Assembly (NCBI RefSeq): GCF_900104635.1
Contig: NZ_FNWC01000004.1
Location: 1-5,611, forward strand
Length of the DNA: 5,611 nucleotides
Source: Coprococcus phoceensis
GTDB taxonomy: Bacteria > Bacillota > Clostridia > Lachnospirales > Lachnospiraceae
Reading direction: 5' to 3'
The translations under genes and the position numbers were made by a program. This document shows positions 4,061 to 5,611 of this stretch, piece after piece. The first letter of the stretch is position 1; each line of letters starts with the position of its first letter. Below the pieces are notes generated by a model. That model saw nothing but the letters and a program-made list of their open reading frames with translations, had not been told where the DNA came from and did no database searches.

Positions 4061-5443
4061 ATGCGTAGAAATACAAAAACAATGTATGAGTGGAGAAAGG
4101 TATATAGGGATAAAGAGGAGCTGATGTTGGAGAGAGGTTTTCCAGAGGTCAGCCCCCATGAGTTCTATCGTGACTTGTTCCCAGAGGGGAGCTTACAGAG
4201 TGCAGAGCATGACGGAAAAGGAAATGTGATTGCAACCCAGATAAGACCATCTGGAAAGGGAAGAACGAAGCAGTGGGTTATAGATGATAGTCTGAATATG
4301 CTTGATAAGGTCATAGGGGACGAGTTCGGACTGATACCGCCTATCACGTTCTATGGCAAGACACACACGAAGCAGAACGCACATGAACTGTATGCGGTTG
4401 CAATAGATATTGATTATGTCGGAAAACAGCAGTTGAAGAACCTCTTGAAGCAATTCGGGAACGGAGTACAGCTCCGACCGACCTACCTTGTGAGTTCTGG
4501 AAAGGGTGTCCATGCCTATTACTTTTTGAAAGAGCCAGTACAGTTGTATCATAATCTGGAAGATACCCTTGCGGAGCTGAAAGAAGCATTTATCCGCAGA
4601 CTATGGAACGATACGAGCAGTATCAGACCAGACAGCCCAGATATAACAGGTATCTATCAAGGCTTTAGGTGTGTTGGGAGCCAGAGCAAGCTGGGGGCAG
4701 ACTTCCCAGTGAAAGCCTATAAGATGTCGGATAACCGCTATACTCTGGAAGATATAAAGGACAGCATACCGAACTGTAAGGTTGATTTATCGGTACTTAC
4801 AGAGAAGCCGAAGAAAGAAAAGAGTAAGCTGTCACTGGACGAAGCAAAGAAGCTGTACCCAGAGTGGTATCAAGAGCGAGTTGTAGAGGGCAGACCGAAG
4901 AAAAAAGGCACATGGGTGTGTAATGAAGCCCTTTATGAGTGGTGGAAGAACAAGATTTTTACCGAAGTAAAGGTAGGCGGTAGGTACTTCTCAATCATGG
5001 CATTGTGTGCGTATGGCTTGAAATGTGGCATATCTGAAAGACGAATAAGGCAAGATGCCTATTCATTTTTGGAGCATCTGGAGAGCCTTACAGATGATGA
5101 GGACAACCATTTTACAAGGGAAGATGTAAAGGACGCATTGAAAGCCCTCAAAGCTGATAACAAGCTACTTTCGACTATGGCAAGCCGAGAATGGATAGAG
5201 AAGCAGACGAAAGTTGTCATACCGCCAAATAAGAGGAACGGCAGAAAGCAAGCCACGCACTTAAAAATCGCACGTTTTACCCTTGAAACAATGAATGAGG
5301 ACAGGGGCAAAGCTCTACAAGGGAGACCAGACAAGGCGAAGATTGTCGAAGAATGGAGAGAAAGCAACCCTCTGGGAACAAAAGCGGACTGCATCCGAGA
5401 GACAGGACTTGCAAAGCATACGGTTTATAAGTGGTGGAAGTAG
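4061..5443 (+). CDS. Archaeo-eukaryotic primase-type plasmid replication protein with C-terminal HTH
   Basis: 460 residues. Primase-polymerase (AEP) motifs are visible in order: motif I AIDIDYV with metal-binding D116 and D118; motif II SSGKGVHAYYF (145-155) with H151; and motif III around DSPDITGIYQGFRCVGSQSK (191-210), with D191 or D194 as the third acid, then R203, the G-S turn and K210. Residues about 285-365 are helical and resemble the C-terminal accessory domain of such primases (ALYEWWKNKIF, then a helix run). The end, 427-460 (start KIVEEWRESNP, finish TGLAKHTVYKWWK), is a clear helix-turn-helix that could bind the iteron-like boxes upstream. No helicase Walker motifs are present, so host helicase must be used. 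The start is set by AGGAG at 4050-4054. It most likely primes theta-type replication from the array at 3719-4012. The antitoxin RNA promoter begins 7 bases after its stop. Confidence 0.9.
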   Translation: MRRNTKTMYEWRKVYRDKEELMLERGFPEVSPHEFYRDLFPEGSLQSAEHDGKGNVIATQIRPSGKGRTKQWVIDDSLNMLDKVIGDEFGLIPPITFYGKTHTKQNAHELYAVAIDIDYVGKQQLKNLLKQFGNGVQLRPTYLVSSGKGVHAYYFLKEPVQLYHNLEDTLAELKEAFIRRLWNDTSSIRPDSPDITGIYQGFRCVGSQSKLGADFPVKAYKMSDNRYTLEDIKDSIPNCKVDLSVLTEKPKKEKSKLSLDEAKKLYPEWYQERVVEGRPKKKGTWVCNEALYEWWKNKIFTEVKVGGRYFSIMALCAYGLKCGISERRIRQDAYSFLEHLESLTDDEDNHFTREDVKDALKALKADNKLLSTMASREWIEKQTKVVIPPNKRNGRKQATHLKIARFTLETMNEDRGKALQGRPDKAKIVEEWRESNPLGTKADCIRETGLAKHTVYKWWK

Positions 5444-5450
5444 GGCATAC

Positions 5451-5479
5451 TTGAAATGCTGAAAGGCATATGCTATAAT
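5451..5479 (+). promoter_or_regulatory. Strong sigma-A promoter of the antitoxin RNA
   Basis: TTGAAA (5451-5456), a 17-nt spacer, then a perfect TATAAT (5474-5479). The -35 begins only 7 bases after the stop codon of the replication gene. The predicted start, near 5486, lies directly at the beginning of direct repeat B and well inside any toxin-frame shadow. The spacer holds the palindrome GCATATGC (5466-5473). Confidence 0.85.
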
Positions 5480-5487
5480 GCCAGTAG

Positions 5488-5520
5488 GCAAGAAAGACGA
5501 AAGTGCTCATTGTGGCACGC
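5488..5520. repeat. Direct repeat copy B (5' part of the antitoxin RNA)
   Basis: Partner of 60-94. Most substitutions relative to copy A are A to G on the plus strand (77/5503, 79/5505, 93/5519), which turn A-U pairs into G-U wobbles and so keep RNA-RNA pairing. Read on the minus strand, copy B still spells MSTFVFL from an ATG at 5510, much like the toxin N-terminus, but then loses the hydrophobic helix. It looks like a duplicated toxin start that was recruited as antisense sequence. Confidence 0.85.
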
Positions 5521-5521
5521 A

Positions 5522-5554
5522 AAAAGCCCCGGAGTTGCGACCTCCGGGGCTTTT
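5522..5554. terminator. Bidirectional intrinsic terminator shared by antitoxin RNA, toxin mRNA and rep gene
   Basis: GCCCCGGAG (5526-5534) pairs perfectly with CTCCGGGGC (5542-5550) around a 7-nt loop. It is flanked by AAAA (A run 5521-5525) on the left and TTTT (5551-5554) on the right, so it works on both strands. It is the first strong terminator after the replication gene, ends the antitoxin RNA, and on the minus strand would end the toxin mRNA arriving from the junction. Confidence 0.9.
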
Positions 5555-5593
5555 CTATTCCGTTGTGGCAAGGTGGCTTATGCCTTAGGCTGG

Positions 5594-5611
5594 CTACCGC
5601 CTATTTATCTC
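5594..5611 (-). other. C-terminal end and stop of the toxin ORF if the molecule is circular
   Basis: On the minus strand from 5611 the codons read GAG ATA AAT AGG CGG TAG, in frame with the ORF that leaves the window at position 1. This would add EINRR and a stop at 5596-5594. If the last 8 bases (5604-5611) are instead the same physical bases as 1-8, the stop is TAG at 5603-5601. Either way the toxin closes within a few codons of the junction. This supports circularity and places the rest of the toxin mRNA, its 3' UTR, between here and the terminator at 5522-5554. Confidence 0.65.

Larger units (their letters stand above)
5486..5554 (+). ncRNA. Antisense antitoxin RNA (RNA II-like) of the type I TA locus
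   Basis: A ~69-nt transcript is defined by a near-consensus promoter (5451-5479) and an intrinsic terminator (5522-5554). Its 5' half (5488-5520) is complementary to the toxin mRNA around the start codon and SD, with a 13-nt uninterrupted core. Its 3' half is the terminator stem, which the convergent toxin mRNA also transcribes on the opposite strand. This matches the RNA II of the pAD1 par/fst system: about 65 nt, pairing both at separated direct repeats and at the terminator. By analogy it should block toxin translation and act as the labile component in post-segregational killing. There is no plausible ORF in it. The TA assignment needs the circular reading, because the toxin lies at the other window end. 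If the window were linear it would be a trans-acting antisense RNA. Confidence 0.8.

Noticed and set aside
4061..5443. Rolling-circle Rep protein
   Set aside because: There is no HUH plus catalytic Tyr arrangement in this protein. The DxD, S-G-K-G-x-H and third-acid motifs fit an AEP primase instead.
5277..5522. Minus-strand 81-codon ORF containing MSTFVFL
   Set aside because: Only the first few residues after the internal ATG at 5510 resemble the toxin, because that is the antitoxin repeat. It then runs antisense through the promoter and the rep gene and loses the membrane helix.

Overview
The window reads as an essentially complete small mobilizable plasmid of about 5.6 kb from a low-to-mid-GC Gram-positive host, most likely a gut clostridium (Lachnospiraceae-like). 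The evidence for the host is strong purine-rich Shine-Dalgarno sequences, sigma-A type promoters with 17-bp spacers, and the family types of the genes. The host assignment is inference. Circularity is also inferred. A minus-strand small ORF runs off position 1 in frame and finds its stop codon only at the far end of the window. The last 8 bases also equal the first 8 bases, and a small RNA at the right end is antisense to the ORF at the left end.

Layout, read as a circle. (1) Across the junction (about 5451-5611 plus 1-161) lies a compact type I toxin-antitoxin locus with the architecture of the Fst/par system: a ~28-33-residue hydrophobic toxin on the minus strand, a ~69-nt antitoxin RNA on the plus strand, convergent transcription into one shared bidirectional terminator, and a ~34-bp direct repeat that makes the RNA 5' end antisense to the toxin start region. 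(2) Positions 162-709 carry no convincing gene. They hold several strong hairpins (201-253, 269-335, 365-422, 569-613, 653-668), a good promoter (521-549) and repeated GGCTATCA boxes. This is the likely oriT and control region of the mobilization operon. (3) 710-2990 is a plus-strand mobilization operon with overlapping genes: an RHH-type acidic protein of unknown function, a MobC-type accessory protein, a MOBP relaxase, and a coiled-coil protein with a C-terminal membrane helix whose first half is encoded in a different frame inside the relaxase gene. (4) 2991-3766 is an AT-rich cargo module: a possible short leader peptide, a secreted 184-residue protein with no family I recognise, and a terminator. 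(5) 3719-4012 is a tandem array of three ~100-bp units, each a hairpin followed by an iteron-like box, just upstream of the replication gene. (6) 4061-5443 encodes an archaeo-eukaryotic-primase-type replication protein with a C-terminal helix-turn-helix.

Together the genes give replication (primase plus a putative iteron origin), spread (relaxase, MobC and a membrane partner, with transfer machinery supplied by a co-resident element), maintenance (RNA-regulated toxin) and one secreted cargo protein. The most interesting parts are the type I toxin-antitoxin locus split by the window ends, the hairpin/iteron array, the dual-coded relaxase tail and the unrecognised secreted protein.
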